Shown here: positions 1-8,231 of the stretch, piece after piece | Layout: the number at the start of each line of letters is the position of its first letter | How positions within the stretch are numbered: position 1 is the stretch's first letter | Assembly: GCF_003572205.1 (NCBI RefSeq) | Contig: NZ_QXNY01000011.1 | Coordinates: forward strand, 80,831 to 144,830 | DNA length: 64,000 bases | Direction: 5' to 3' | DNA from: Algihabitans albus | GTDB taxonomy: Bacteria > Pseudomonadota > Alphaproteobacteria > Kiloniellales > DSM-21159 | Translations under genes and position numbers: made by a program | Notes under the pieces: model-generated | Databases searched by the model: none | Told to the model about the DNA's origin: nothing | What the model saw: the letters and a program-made list of their open reading frames with translations, nothing else

Positions 1-258
1 CTGCCCGACGAAGCACAACGCGAGGCGATTCTGCGCATTCACACCAGCCGCATGCCGCTCGCAAACGACGTCTCCCTGCGTGACCTGTCCCAGAGAGCGG
101 CGGACTGGTCCGGAGCCGCCCTAGCCGCACTCTGCCGCAACGCGGCGGTGCGCACGATTCGCCGGCGTCTCAACCCCGATGCAGCCGGTCCGGCTGTGGT
201 GACCCGTGCCGATTTCGATGGTGCGCTCGAAGCGACGCGGCGGGAGACGAGCGAATGA
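1..258 (+). CDS. AAA-family ATPase, C-terminal fragment (gas-vesicle cluster)
   Basis: The reading frame is open from the first base, so the gene starts outside the window and only the last 85 residues are seen. The text resembles the C-terminal lid of a CDC48/FtsH-like AAA module: a run around LRIHTSRMPL, then SGAALAALCRNAA, then an Arg-rich helix. This lid packs against the nucleotide-binding core, and none of the Walker motifs lie inside the window. The stop overlaps the next start as ATGA, so it is probably translated together with the gvp genes that follow. AAA ATPases occur in many gas-vesicle clusters and are thought to help assembly. The family call is inferred from a short fragment. 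Confidence 0.7.
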   Translation: MPDEAQREAILRIHTSRMPLANDVSLRDLSQRAADWSGAALAALCRNAAVRTIRRRLNPDAAGPAVVTRADFDGALEATRRETSE

Positions 259-1151
259 GACAAATGTTGGCCGCCGCCACGTCGAGGCGCAGAACGAAGG
301 GCGACAAAAGCGCGCTGATCTATCTCTACGGCGTCGTCAGCGCCCAGGCGACGGATCTGACTCGCTGCCTGAAGGTTAAGGGACTGGTCCCGGATCGCCC
401 CCTCTACCTCGTTCCCTTCGAAGATTTGGTCGCCCTGGTCAGCAAGGTGCCGCTTTCCGTCTTTTCCGAGGAATCGTTGAAGGAGCGGTTTCAGGATCAC
501 GACTGGGTGCAGGCGCGCGCACTCGATCATCATCGGGTCCTGACATCGCTGCCGCCGGTGCCGCTTCTTCCATTCAAGTTCTGTACTCTTTTCGCAGACG
601 AAACGGCCCTGCTGCGCGCGCTCGAGAGCCATCACACGGACCTGCAGACAGCCTTCGCGGCCATCCAGAGCGCACGCGAATGGGGCGTCAAACTCTTCGT
701 CGACTATGGAACACTCAGCACTCATCTCAAGGCAACGGCTCCGCATCTGACACAGCTTGCACGACGTAGCGCTACCGTCAGCCCGGGCACGGCCTTCTTC
801 TTGAAACGCAAACTCGAAACCATGGCCGGAGAGGCGGCACGCAATGCCGCCGGCGAGCGCGCCAGGGCGATCCACAAGACGATCGCCAAGACAGTGCGAG
901 CCGACAAGGTACAACCTGTTCAATCTCACGACCCAAACGGCAAGACGAAGGACATGTTGTCGAACGTTGCCTATTTGGTGCCTCGCGATGCCGAGTCCCA
1001 CTTTAAGGATGTCATCGCAAAACTCGCGCGCCACCACATGGCGGCAGGTCTCTCGTTCGATGTCGTCGGACCGCTACCACCCTACAGCTTCGCGATGATC
1101 TCCGCAGACGGGACGGGGGCCGCCGTCGGTTCCGGCGACAAGGAGCTATAG
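255..1151 (+). CDS. gvpL: Gas vesicle protein GvpF/GvpL family (first copy)
   Basis: 298 residues. The core starts near residue 20 with the typical IYLYGVV strand, followed by a segment with VPFEDLVALVS and the LLPFKF motif near residue 105. A second half begins near residue 235 with AYLVPR and ends with GPLPPYSF, the family's C-terminal signature. GvpF/L proteins are minor components that interact with the shell protein and help nucleate the vesicle. The start overlaps the upstream ATPase stop (ATGA) and the next gene starts 2 bases after its TAG stop, so this is a tight operon. Whether it is the F or the L type cannot be decided without an alignment. Confidence 0.88.
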   Translation: MRQMLAAATSRRRTKGDKSALIYLYGVVSAQATDLTRCLKVKGLVPDRPLYLVPFEDLVALVSKVPLSVFSEESLKERFQDHDWVQARALDHHRVLTSLPPVPLLPFKFCTLFADETALLRALESHHTDLQTAFAAIQSAREWGVKLFVDYGTLSTHLKATAPHLTQLARRSATVSPGTAFFLKRKLETMAGEAARNAAGERARAIHKTIAKTVRADKVQPVQSHDPNGKTKDMLSNVAYLVPRDAESHFKDVIAKLARHHMAAGLSFDVVGPLPPYSFAMISADGTGAAVGSGDKEL

Positions 1152-1153
1152 CC

Positions 1154-1387
1154 ATGCCTGTCGTCTCGGATATTCAGACACCCGCACAACGCCTTGTCCT
1201 GGCAGAGCTTCTCGATCGCGCCCTGACGAAAGGCGTCGTCCTGAGAGGCGATGCCGTTATCTCCGTCGCCGGCATCGATTTGCTCTATCTGGGTTTGAAG
1301 GCGGTACTCGCTTCAACCGACACCCTCGACACGTTTCTCAGTGACGCTAAAGGAGAGGAGCGTGATCTATCTCTACGCTCTCTGTGA
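1154..1387 (+). CDS. gvpJ: Gas vesicle shell-type protein, GvpA/GvpJ family
   Basis: 77 residues. It has the compact GvpA-like fold signature: an N-terminal helix with LAELLDRAL, a beta turn with KGVVLRGDAVISVAGIDL, and a second helix with LYLGLKAVLAS. GvpA forms the rib of the vesicle; GvpJ, GvpM and GvpS are homologous minor proteins. The short length and the VVLRGD wording fit the J/M/S side better than the major GvpA, but this is a judgement from sequence feel. The 3' end overlaps the next gene by about 26 bases if that gene starts at its best GTG. The major gvpA is not in the window and would be expected upstream. Confidence 0.8.
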   Translation: MPVVSDIQTPAQRLVLAELLDRALTKGVVLRGDAVISVAGIDLLYLGLKAVLASTDTLDTFLSDAKGEERDLSLRSL

Positions 1388-2084
1388 AACGGATTTTTTC
1401 CCGTTTCCAAAAATCTTCGGACTCGAGGATGCAATTGTGCGATCCGTTCCGCTGGGCGATGTCACGCTTGCGGTAAGCGATACGACATCGACACCCGCCT
1501 ACGAGCTCTCGTCGCTCTGTCAACACGAGGCGGTCGTCGAGAGACTATCGGCCACACGTCCGATCCTGCCGTTTCGCTTCGGCACTGCGGTATCCGACCT
1601 GGAGCGGTTGGCCGGCGCAATCCGATCCCGACTGACCGCGATCCTCGCAAATTTAGATCGCGTCACCGGGTGCGTCGAGCTTGGTCTCTCCGCGGTGCCT
1701 TCCACCCACCTGCACCACGGTGCCGCCGACGTACATCCTCCACAGAGCAGCCAACCCGGACAGGCCTACCTGGAGAAACTGCGCCGCGCGGAAGCAAGGC
1801 GCGCGGCAGAGGCCCGTAAGCTGCGCACGCGCGTCGAGGGCCTGAACGTCAGGCTGCAGAAACTGTCACGCTGCAGCCACGTGATAAGATCCGAACAGCC
1901 CGAGCTTCCGCTCCGCTTCGCCTACCTGGTTCCCTGGAACGCCATGCCGGCCTTTCGGTCGGAAGTCAAAGCCGCACAAAGCGAAGCCGGCATGCCCGCT
2001 CTGCTGGCGTCCGGTCCCTGGCCTCCCTACTCCTTCGTGAAATCCGGGCTTCTGGAGTTCGAAACCGGCGGGTCGCGGCAATGA
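1362..2084 (+). CDS. gvpF: Gas vesicle protein GvpF/GvpL family (second copy)
   Basis: 240 residues from the GTG at 1362. That start was chosen because AGGAG at 1351-1355 lies 6 bases before it and the protein then begins VIYLYAL, the usual family start. An in-frame GTG at 1341 would add seven residues. The order of motifs repeats that of the first GvpF/L: IYLYAL, LPFRFG near residue 65, a charged Arg/Ala-rich helix around residues 135-165, AYLVPW and a final GPWPPYSF. Two diverged F/L paralogues in one cluster are normal. The stop overlaps the start of gvpK as ATGA, so translation is coupled. Confidence 0.88.
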   Translation: MIYLYALCETDFFPFPKIFGLEDAIVRSVPLGDVTLAVSDTTSTPAYELSSLCQHEAVVERLSATRPILPFRFGTAVSDLERLAGAIRSRLTAILANLDRVTGCVELGLSAVPSTHLHHGAADVHPPQSSQPGQAYLEKLRRAEARRAAEARKLRTRVEGLNVRLQKLSRCSHVIRSEQPELPLRFAYLVPWNAMPAFRSEVKAAQSEAGMPALLASGPWPPYSFVKSGLLEFETGGSRQ

Positions 2085-2473
2085 CCGATTGGGCACCGGC
2101 CGACAAGTTGCTCTGGGCGCCGGAACGGGATGAGGCGTTGGACGCAGCCAGCGAGGCTCTGTCAGAGAGTGTGACCCAGCCTTCACGGATCGATCTGGAC
2201 CCGGATTCCGTGGACCGGGGCTTGACCAAACTCGTCCTGAGCATTGTCGATCTGATCCGCCAACTGCTCGAACGCCAGGCTCTTCGCCGCGTGGAGGCGG
2301 GACATCTCGGTGACGCCGACGTCGAGCGTCTTGGCGAGACCCTGATGCGCCTCGATCAACGCATGCAGGAACTGAAAAAGGCATTCGACCTGACCGATGC
2401 CGATCTTCGGTTGGACCTCGGGAGCATCCAGGATCTGGAAGCCGAGAATCAAGCCGAAAGCCAAGCCAAGTAA
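2081..2473 (+). CDS. gvpK: Gas vesicle protein GvpK
   Basis: 130 residues. The conserved GvpK core is plain: DPDSVDRGLTKLVL, then RQLLERQALRRVEAG, then a Glu/Leu helix (VERLGETLMRLDQRM) and the terminal LDLG. GvpK is a small accessory protein required for vesicle formation in several bacteria, with an unclear precise role. Its start overlaps the upstream stop by four bases. It appears to be the last gvp gene of this operon, since a 148-base gap with lower GC follows. Confidence 0.92.
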   Translation: MTDWAPADKLLWAPERDEALDAASEALSESVTQPSRIDLDPDSVDRGLTKLVLSIVDLIRQLLERQALRRVEAGHLGDADVERLGETLMRLDQRMQELKKAFDLTDADLRLDLGSIQDLEAENQAESQAK

Positions 2474-2621
2474 CACCTGGAGAGTCCGCCAGACAGGCAG
2501 TCGGCATCTCAAATTTTCCTATCCCGTAGTTCGGTTTTCCCCAAATTGCGAAGTCTCAAATCGGACTGAATACTCGATTTATTAGACCTCGCCTGGAAAG
2601 TCATCATACATGGAGAAACGA

Positions 2622-2933
2622 ATGCCGGATATCGACAAGAATCTCGTGATGAATCTGCGTCAGCATTTGCGGATCGTGTCGCATAATAAAGGAAAGGTTA
2701 AACTCCGATACCGGATCGGCGCCGTGAGTATCTTCAGACAGATAGAGAATTCGACAGGCGGCCGTCTGCTCGATGCGATCGAAGGTGTTCATAAGGCCAG
2801 CGTGAATCCCCTCATGTTCACGCTCACGATCCACTACGATCCTCAGACGATCGAACCGTCGTGGTGGGAGGAGTTGATTCAAGATAGTGATGAGGCAGCA
2901 CGTCAGGTCCTGGATCGCCTGAACGCCGCCTGA
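2622..2933 (+). CDS. Small HMA-like fold protein downstream of the gvp operon
   Basis: 103 residues from the ATG at 2622. GGAG at 2612-2615 sits 6 bases before this ATG, which argues against the in-frame ATG at 2610. A stretch with GKVKLRYRIG, a helix, GVHKASVNP and TLTIHYDP follows the beta-alpha-beta-beta rhythm of heavy-metal-associated-like domains (the HMA_2 type). It has no CxxC metal site, so metal binding is not supported. It follows gvpK by about 150 bases and probably has its own promoter. The function is unknown; the fold call is tentative. Confidence 0.6.
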   Translation: MPDIDKNLVMNLRQHLRIVSHNKGKVKLRYRIGAVSIFRQIENSTGGRLLDAIEGVHKASVNPLMFTLTIHYDPQTIEPSWWEELIQDSDEAARQVLDRLNAA

Positions 2934-2946
2934 CCCACTCCTCATC

Positions 2947-3004
2947 TCGCTGGACGGCGACACCTTCCCTTCCTGCCCGGTGGGAGAGTGCCGCTGTCCA
3001 GCGA
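2947..3004. terminator. Long hairpin between convergent genes, possible bidirectional terminator
   Basis: TCGCTGGAC at 2947-2955 is exactly complementary to GTCCAGCGA at 2996-3004, and inner bases (CACC..CCC against GGG..GTG) can extend the pairing with mismatches. It lies between the stop of the small HMA-like gene and the stop of the convergent M23 peptidase gene. There is no clear T-tract on either side, so termination is inferred from position only. Confidence 0.4.
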
Positions 3005-3036
3005 TTGGCCTAGACCGCGCAGGAAGCTGGAGGGCT

Positions 3037-3585
3037 TCATTGCACGGACGAACAACCCGAGACGCCTGTCGGGTCGATGGCATAGTCGAGCTCACGAACC
3101 CCGATAGGCCCGCTCCGTCGTATCTTGGCGTCCGGCACGTCCCGTAAGAGCGAGAAGTGAAGGTGAGGCCCCGTACTTCGACCCGTGCTGCCGACCGTAC
3201 CAATTCTGTCTCCGGCTGCAATAAGTTCGCCGGGCCGCACGGCGAAGATTTCCAGATGTGCGTAGACTGCATAGACCCCCAAGCCGGGGCCGCTGCCCGA
3301 TCCCAAACGCTGCAGAACGACGCGGCCGAAGACAGGGTGTGCCGAAGCGCGGACGACCACTCCGGATGCTACCGCTTGAACCGGGGTGCCGACGGGAGCC
3401 GGCAGATCGATTCCGGCATGCCAGCCACTGCCGCGAGGACCGAAACCACTGCTAATCTTTGGTACCGGATCGAGGGGCGGTACCGAACACATCAGCGGTG
3501 CGGGGGCCTCCGCAGTTGCCGCGACGCACAGCGCCAGGACCGCGGAACGTGCGGCAATCGCTAAAAACCTTGACCCTTTCAACAC
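3037..3585 (-). CDS. M23-family metallopeptidase (LytM domain), secreted
   Basis: 182 residues from a GTG start. Residues 1-28 look like a signal peptide with a hydrophobic core (AVLALCVAATAEA). The LytM catalytic domain starts near residue 45: SGFGPR, then HAGID (the HxxxD zinc ligands), then TVGSTGRSTGPHLHFS with the HxH ligand pair. All expected zinc and catalytic residues are present, so it is likely an active peptidoglycan endopeptidase rather than an EnvC-like activator. There is no coiled coil and no LysM domain, which makes it a minimal member. No strong ribosome site is visible before the GTG; a TTG follows immediately. Confidence 0.82.
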   Translation of the reverse strand: MLKGSRFLAIAARSAVLALCVAATAEAPAPLMCSVPPLDPVPKISSGFGPRGSGWHAGIDLPAPVGTPVQAVASGVVVRASAHPVFGRVVLQRLGSGSGPGLGVYAVYAHLEIFAVRPGELIAAGDRIGTVGSTGRSTGPHLHFSLLRDVPDAKIRRSGPIGVRELDYAIDPTGVSGCSSVQ

Positions 3586-3767
3586 GACGTCTGCCGATCA
3601 TGAAAATCTCGTCCAGACGTCGATCTTTATTCAAATAAAAATGGATGATCTATTTTAGGAAAACCCGATACTATATTTTCACATTCAGTGGATGGCATCC
3701 CAATTTCATTAATTTTCGATCTAGCAGAGAAAACTTGATTACAGACTCACACTTGATCGCAGCAGCG

Positions 3768-5234
3768 TCAGGCCACTCTTTCGATCGCGACCTTAGCGCG
3801 CTCCAGCGCGATCATGCGGTCTGCCGGAAAAAACATCGTTGCCACGGTTCCTCGACCCAGCTGGCTGGTCAACTCGAGCCGACCGCCGTGAAGACGCATC
3901 AAGTCGCTGGCGATGGCAAGGCCCAGACCGGTACCGTCTCGATTATCCGCGACTGCTGGGCTGAGAGTCTCATAGGGTTGCATCAGTCGCTCGATCTCGG
4001 CCTCTGGAATTCCAGAACCGGTGTCGGTAACAGTCAGACTCAGCACGCCGTCCTGCTGACATCGCGCGGCAATGCGGATTGTGCCCATGGCCGGGGTGAA
4101 CTTTACGGCGTTGGACAGCAGGTTGATCAGAATTTGCCGAATCTTCAGAGCATCGCCACTCAGACCCGGCAGACCCTTGGGAAGATCGCAGACCAAGGCT
4201 ACACCCGCTTGATCGGCCCGCCCGCGCATCATCGCCAGAGTCGCTTCCGTCGTCGCAACGAGATCTACAGTCCCCTCCTCCAGCGTCATGCGGCCAGCCT
4301 CCGCCCGGGAGAGATCCAGCAAATCGTTCACGAGGTTCAACAGATGCTCGCCGCTCTTTCGAATGTCCCCAGCGTAACCGCGATAGCGTTGACTTCCGAG
4401 CGGGCCGAATAGTTCTCGTTCCAGAGTATCGGAGAATCCGATGATGGCATTCAGCGGTGTCCGCAGCTCATGACTCATGGAAGCGAGGAAGTTGCTCTTC
4501 GCGCGACTCGCCTTCTCGGCCTTCTCCGCCATTCGACGGGTTTCTTCTTGCGATGCCTCCACTTCATCGATCGACTGAACGATCTTCCGGACCAACGGCC
4601 AGAATATGAAAACGGCCTCGAGCAGCAGAAGCGTCAGCATCGCGGTGAAGAGCCCGATTTCGAACTTCTTCAGCCAGCCGATCGTGCCGTCGCGCTCACT
4701 CGCAAGTAAATCCGATATCAGATCGTAGCCCTGCGGGATGAAATTCATACCCGCGAGATTGAGTGCCAGCAGCTCGGCACGATCTCGCTTCACCTGGTCG
4801 GGGGGCAACTCGTAGAAAGCCCGCGCATGGGCGATAAAACGCCGAACCTGCTGATCAAAGGGGTTGCCGCCCATGAAAAACAGACGGCGCACCCGTTCAA
4901 CGTCTTTTGGCGCAAATTCCCCGGCAACATCGCCGTGCACCAGCAGGTCCTGACGGCGCTCCATTGCCTCGATACTGCGGTGAAGCTCGCGCCGATAGTC
5001 AGACCGATCCAGGTCATTGGTCGCGGAGACAATAGCGTTGGCGAAGAAGGCGAGGCGCTGACTCTCGGCTTGCTGCTGCGTCACCAGTCGAAGTAGATCG
5101 GCCTGCTTTTCCTCGGCCGAGATGGTGATCACCAGAATCGCGAAGGCACTGGCGGAGAGCAAAGCGATCAGCGCTAAAGCCAAACCGTAACGCCACACGA
5201 TGGCAGTACCCAATCGCCGCTGCAGGCTTGCCAT
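3768..5234 (-). CDS. Membrane-bound sensor histidine kinase
   Basis: 488 residues from the ATG at 5234; a longer ATG at 5333 exists but its 33 extra residues look non-coding, and AAAAGGG lies about 10 bases before 5234. Two membrane segments (about residues 14-37 and 193-214) enclose a helical extracytoplasmic sensor of about 155 residues. The HisKA box has SHELRTPLNAIIGF with the phospho-His near residue 255. The HATPase domain has NLLSNAVKF, DTGSGIPE and GTGLGLAI. There is no receiver domain and no neighbouring response regulator, so it is an orphan kinase. The signal is unknown. Confidence 0.9.
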   Translation of the reverse strand: MASLQRRLGTAIVWRYGLALALIALLSASAFAILVITISAEEKQADLLRLVTQQQAESQRLAFFANAIVSATNDLDRSDYRRELHRSIEAMERRQDLLVHGDVAGEFAPKDVERVRRLFFMGGNPFDQQVRRFIAHARAFYELPPDQVKRDRAELLALNLAGMNFIPQGYDLISDLLASERDGTIGWLKKFEIGLFTAMLTLLLLEAVFIFWPLVRKIVQSIDEVEASQEETRRMAEKAEKASRAKSNFLASMSHELRTPLNAIIGFSDTLERELFGPLGSQRYRGYAGDIRKSGEHLLNLVNDLLDLSRAEAGRMTLEEGTVDLVATTEATLAMMRGRADQAGVALVCDLPKGLPGLSGDALKIRQILINLLSNAVKFTPAMGTIRIAARCQQDGVLSLTVTDTGSGIPEAEIERLMQPYETLSPAVADNRDGTGLGLAIASDLMRLHGGRLELTSQLGRGTVATMFFPADRMIALERAKVAIERVA

Positions 5235-6149
5235 ACTTCTCGACCCTTTTACAGAACCGCCCTCAAGGGCTGCGTCTTCTGCGGGTCTAGAGACTATATC
5301 TAAAGATAGAATTGACGGAAGAAACACGACCATAAGTTACAATATCGTGAAGCTTTTATTTCGCGCTCCGCACAATCGCATGCCCCTACAATCGAGACCG
5401 AGGAAGCACAAGCCGGACTGCCGTCAGAGCTCCCTAATGATGCGCCGCTCCGGAATAGGGATCGAACTGCCGTCGAACAGGAGTTGTTCAGCGCGCGGCC
5501 TTTTGAATCCAAGTTCGGCTGACTCCAAATCCGGAGGCGGATTGTCAGAAGGAAGTCGCGACGTCAGCGGAAATAGAGCGCTGCGCCGTTTGGGCCTCAC
5601 CTCGCGATCAAAAGCTCATCGCCGCGCAAACCGAGCATGCGATTGTATTTCATAAGTGTTGGATTGAAATATTTTATTACGATTATGTTAAATCCACGGG
5701 AATCTCAATTTAGCTCGGGACAACTCTTGCGCCGATGTCGGAATACTCAAAGTAAAAGAGTGAATGATTTTGGTTTCAACCTGGATGAGCAAAATTTATC
5801 CGACCTTCCTATGCTCAGCTATTCATACAACAATCAAAAAGATTTGAGCTGTTAAATTTATCATCACATCAATGCATCCCCCAAACAAATCCATATTCAT
5901 ATGAGATGAGTCAATCTAAGCCTTGCCGACCACTGATCTTTAACTATAAATTAACCTAAAGATTAGGAACGTAGCTCCGCATTGCGGGAATTGCCGCAAG
6001 GGGACTCAATCGAGTTGGTGGGCAGGAAGACAGAGGAACGGCCTTGAGTCGGACTGGATAGCAGCAGGATAAGGCAGGAGGGGCTGTAACCTGCGGCGTT
6101 TGTGTCTGTTCTGACGTGACACATCTGAAGTGACACAGGGGGCAAGTCC
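5235..6149. other. Long intergenic region, partly AT-rich
   Basis: About 915 bases separate the divergent histidine kinase and PAS genes. From about 5640 to 5960 the composition turns clearly AT-rich compared with the neighbours. That part contains one short open frame (5637-5855, 72 codons) using A/T-ending codons, with no recognisable family and no clear ribosome site. A small inverted repeat CCTAA-AGA-TTAGG lies near 5955-5967. I see no RNA gene, IS end or prophage attachment site. Promoters for both flanking genes should lie here. Confidence 0.5.
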
Positions 6150-6869
6150 GTGAACGCACCGAGTTTCGCAACGCGGCGGCTAACGCTACACAAGCAGAAT
6201 CCCATAGCGATGTCGGCGCAGAGACAAGGCCGCATCGCTATGCCGGCTAAGGCCGAAGTCTCGGTTGCGCGCCTTAGCGCCGATATCATGGCGAACGAGA
6301 CAGGCCTGCGCCGCCAGCTCTTGGAGGCAGGCTTTCACACGAAAATGGTCGATACCGTCGCCTACTGGCGGTCCTTGCATCGGCGCGGAAAGCTACCCAG
6401 TCGGGCCGACATCGATCCCGCGCAAATCCGGACGCTTCTGCCGTGCCTCGCACTGCTGGACGCTCAAGCCCCCGATGGTCAAGCCCCCACTGGAGCTCCG
6501 CGATACCGCTTGGCCGGCACCGGTGTCGTGGAACTCTTCGGCCAAGAACCGACAGGTCGGCCCGTCGCAGCTATCGAGGGGCCGTTGCGCGACTTCCTGC
6601 TGGACTCCTGGAAAGAGCTTTGCGCAGACGAAGGCCGCGCAGCCGGCCGGAAGAAGATGGCCACGGAGAGCGAGGGCCGGCTCGCAACCTTCCGTGACGA
6701 CGACGATCAGCTTGGCAGCCTCTATCGCTACGAGGGTGCTTTCCTGCCGTTATCTGGCCAGTCCAAGGGCGGCGCGCGCGTGCTGCTCTGTCTGCTTCGT
6801 CGCTTCATCAGCGATGCAACGACTTCGCCGGCGCTAGACACACAGAGAGTGTACGGCAGACGCGCCTAA
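6150..6869 (+). CDS. PAS-domain protein (PAS_5-like)
   Basis: 239 residues from a GTG at 6150 with a G-rich Shine-Dalgarno-like run (AGGGGG) about 7 bases before it; ATGs at 6210 and 6240 are alternatives. The single domain (about residues 68-220) follows the alphaproteobacterial PAS_5 pattern: YWRSLHRRGKLPSRADIDP, then LPCLALLD, YRLAGTGVVELFG and a closing LLPLSG-type strand. No output domain follows, so it may act as a stand-alone sensor or protein-interaction module. These proteins are numerous in Rhodospirillales and largely uncharacterised. No partner gene is adjacent. Confidence 0.72.
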   Translation: MNAPSFATRRLTLHKQNPIAMSAQRQGRIAMPAKAEVSVARLSADIMANETGLRRQLLEAGFHTKMVDTVAYWRSLHRRGKLPSRADIDPAQIRTLLPCLALLDAQAPDGQAPTGAPRYRLAGTGVVELFGQEPTGRPVAAIEGPLRDFLLDSWKELCADEGRAAGRKKMATESEGRLATFRDDDDQLGSLYRYEGAFLPLSGQSKGGARVLLCLLRRFISDATTSPALDTQRVYGRRA

Positions 6870-7030
6870 AAAGGATCGCGAGCTGGCAAAAGCGTTTCAC
6901 GATGTGTGAGACCGCGCAGCTTTACTCCGAAGATCCGCGTCCAGACGGACCATCCCACATCGTCCCCCGGGCAAACGGGCCGGAAGTTGGATCTGCGACA
7001 TCGGCATCCGTACAGGGTTGTCTTGCCGAT

Positions 7031-7279
7031 CTAAGCGCGCCGCCAAGCAGCGATCGCGGCGGCCCGGCGCAAACCATCGGCAGCTTGTTCCAGTTCGACG
7101 GCCGCGGCCGGGTCCTCCGGTTCACAGGCAAAGCGATGAGCTGCGGCGCGATAACGATCCCAAGCCTCTCGACGAAAGGCACCGCGCTCGCGGTTTCGTG
7201 CGAGAGGGGAAGGATAAACGTCTGATTGAAGGGCGGGACTAGGCGACATCTCGGCGGTCTCCTTATCGGTTGTCATCAT
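7031..7279 (-). CDS. Small hypothetical protein
   Basis: 82 residues from the ATG at 7279 (a second ATG follows at once at 7276). The upstream extension to 7408 reads through an 18-base tandem repeat and is unlikely to be coding. The C-terminal half is Arg/Ala-rich and helical (AFRREAWDRYRAAAHRF, then EQAADGLRRAAAI). There is no recognisable domain. An opposing frame (6902-7225) covers much of it, so one of the two is a shadow; this strand has the more protein-like residue pattern. Low-confidence call. Confidence 0.4.
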   Translation of the reverse strand: MMTTDKETAEMSPSPALQSDVYPSPLARNRERGAFRREAWDRYRAAAHRFACEPEDPAAAVELEQAADGLRRAAAIAAWRRA

Positions 7280-7350
7280 CCGAACTGGCGATTCGGACTC
7301 CCCCCAACTTCGATTCAAGTATGCCAGACGAAGTGCGCGCCTGCACGTAA

Positions 7351-7386
7351 CCGGTCTATGACAATCCACCGGCCTATGAAAATCCA
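7351..7386. repeat. Imperfect 18-base tandem repeat (two units)
   Basis: CCGGTCTATGACAATCCA (7351-7368) is followed directly by CCGGCCTATGAAAATCCA (7369-7386), differing at two positions. It lies in the gap between the small minus-strand gene and trhA. No function is apparent; it could be a slipped duplication. Confidence 0.6.
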
Positions 7387-7516
7387 CCGAGAGAATCCCG
7401 TCCGGCACGCCTCCTAACGGGCGTCAACCAGCCCACCGCATCGGACGCGTCGGGGCCATCAGCTGAAACCTTTAGTGATTTCACCGAGGTCAAGGGCGGC
7501 GGCTAAGGTCCTCGCC

Positions 7517-8197
7517 ATGACAAACGCTCAGAGCCAAGATAACCGCTACACGCAAACTGAAGAGGTCGTGCATGCCGCGCTGCACGGATTCGGCGCGGTG
7601 GCCAGCGTCGGCGGCTTGGTCGTTCTGCTCTGGCTGGCACTGGAGCGAGACAGCGGAGCCGCGACTTTGGCGGCTGCGGTTTACGGGACCAGCCTGGTCC
7701 TCTGCTACCTCGCGTCCACGCTCTATCACGGCTTACCGCCGGGCCCTGCGAAACGCTTCTTCCTGCTGTGCGACCACTGCGCCATCTATCTACTGATCGC
7801 CGGCACCTACACACCCTTCACCTTACTCGCCCTCGACCCACCGATCGGCACCGCGCTGTTCGCTGCGGTTTGGGCGCTCGCCTTGGCCGGTATCGGACTG
7901 GAAATCATCACCCGACTGCTGCCGCGTGGACGGCGCATCGCTTGGCTGTCCGTGCCGCTTTATCTCGGTATCGGCTGGTTGGGTCTGGCGGTCGCCGGTG
8001 AGGAGATCGTTGCTTCCTTGCCGCCGACGGGCCTGGAGCTCCTGGTCCTGGGCGGCGTTCTCTACACGGGTGGAGTGGTTTTCTATCTATGGCGGCGCTT
8101 CCCCTTCAATCATGCGGTTTGGCATACCCTAGTCCTGATCGCCAGTGGCGCGCACTTCACCGCCGTGGCCACCTATGTGATGCCGGCGGCGGCCTGA
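7517..8197 (+). CDS. trhA: Hemolysin III / TrhA family membrane protein (PAQR-like)
   Basis: 226 residues from the ATG at 7517; the frame extends 14 codons upstream without support. Seven hydrophobic segments are visible. The family signatures are present: EEVVHAALHG at the N-terminus, STLYHG near residue 75, CDHCAIYLLIAGTYTPF near residue 93, and the final HAVWHTLVLIASGAHF with the metal-ligand His residues. PAQR-type bacterial proteins affect membrane fluidity and lipid homeostasis; the haemolysin name is historical. It is convergent with fabI, with about 34 bases between the stops. Confidence 0.9.
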   Translation: MTNAQSQDNRYTQTEEVVHAALHGFGAVASVGGLVVLLWLALERDSGAATLAAAVYGTSLVLCYLASTLYHGLPPGPAKRFFLLCDHCAIYLLIAGTYTPFTLLALDPPIGTALFAAVWALALAGIGLEIITRLLPRGRRIAWLSVPLYLGIGWLGLAVAGEEIVASLPPTGLELLVLGGVLYTGGVVFYLWRRFPFNHAVWHTLVLIASGAHFTAVATYVMPAAA

Positions 8198-8231
8198 CCC
8201 GGCTGACGGTCGCCGCCCGATCCGCGTCGGC

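Noticed and set aside
5200..5655. A 151-codon plus-strand frame overlapping the histidine kinase start
   Set aside because: Arg/Ser/Pro-rich, no ribosome site, and it runs against the kinase N-terminus.
6902..7225. A 107-codon plus-strand frame between the PAS gene and trhA
   Set aside because: No family resemblance and it is opposed by the slightly more protein-like minus-strand frame at 7031-7279; neither is certain.
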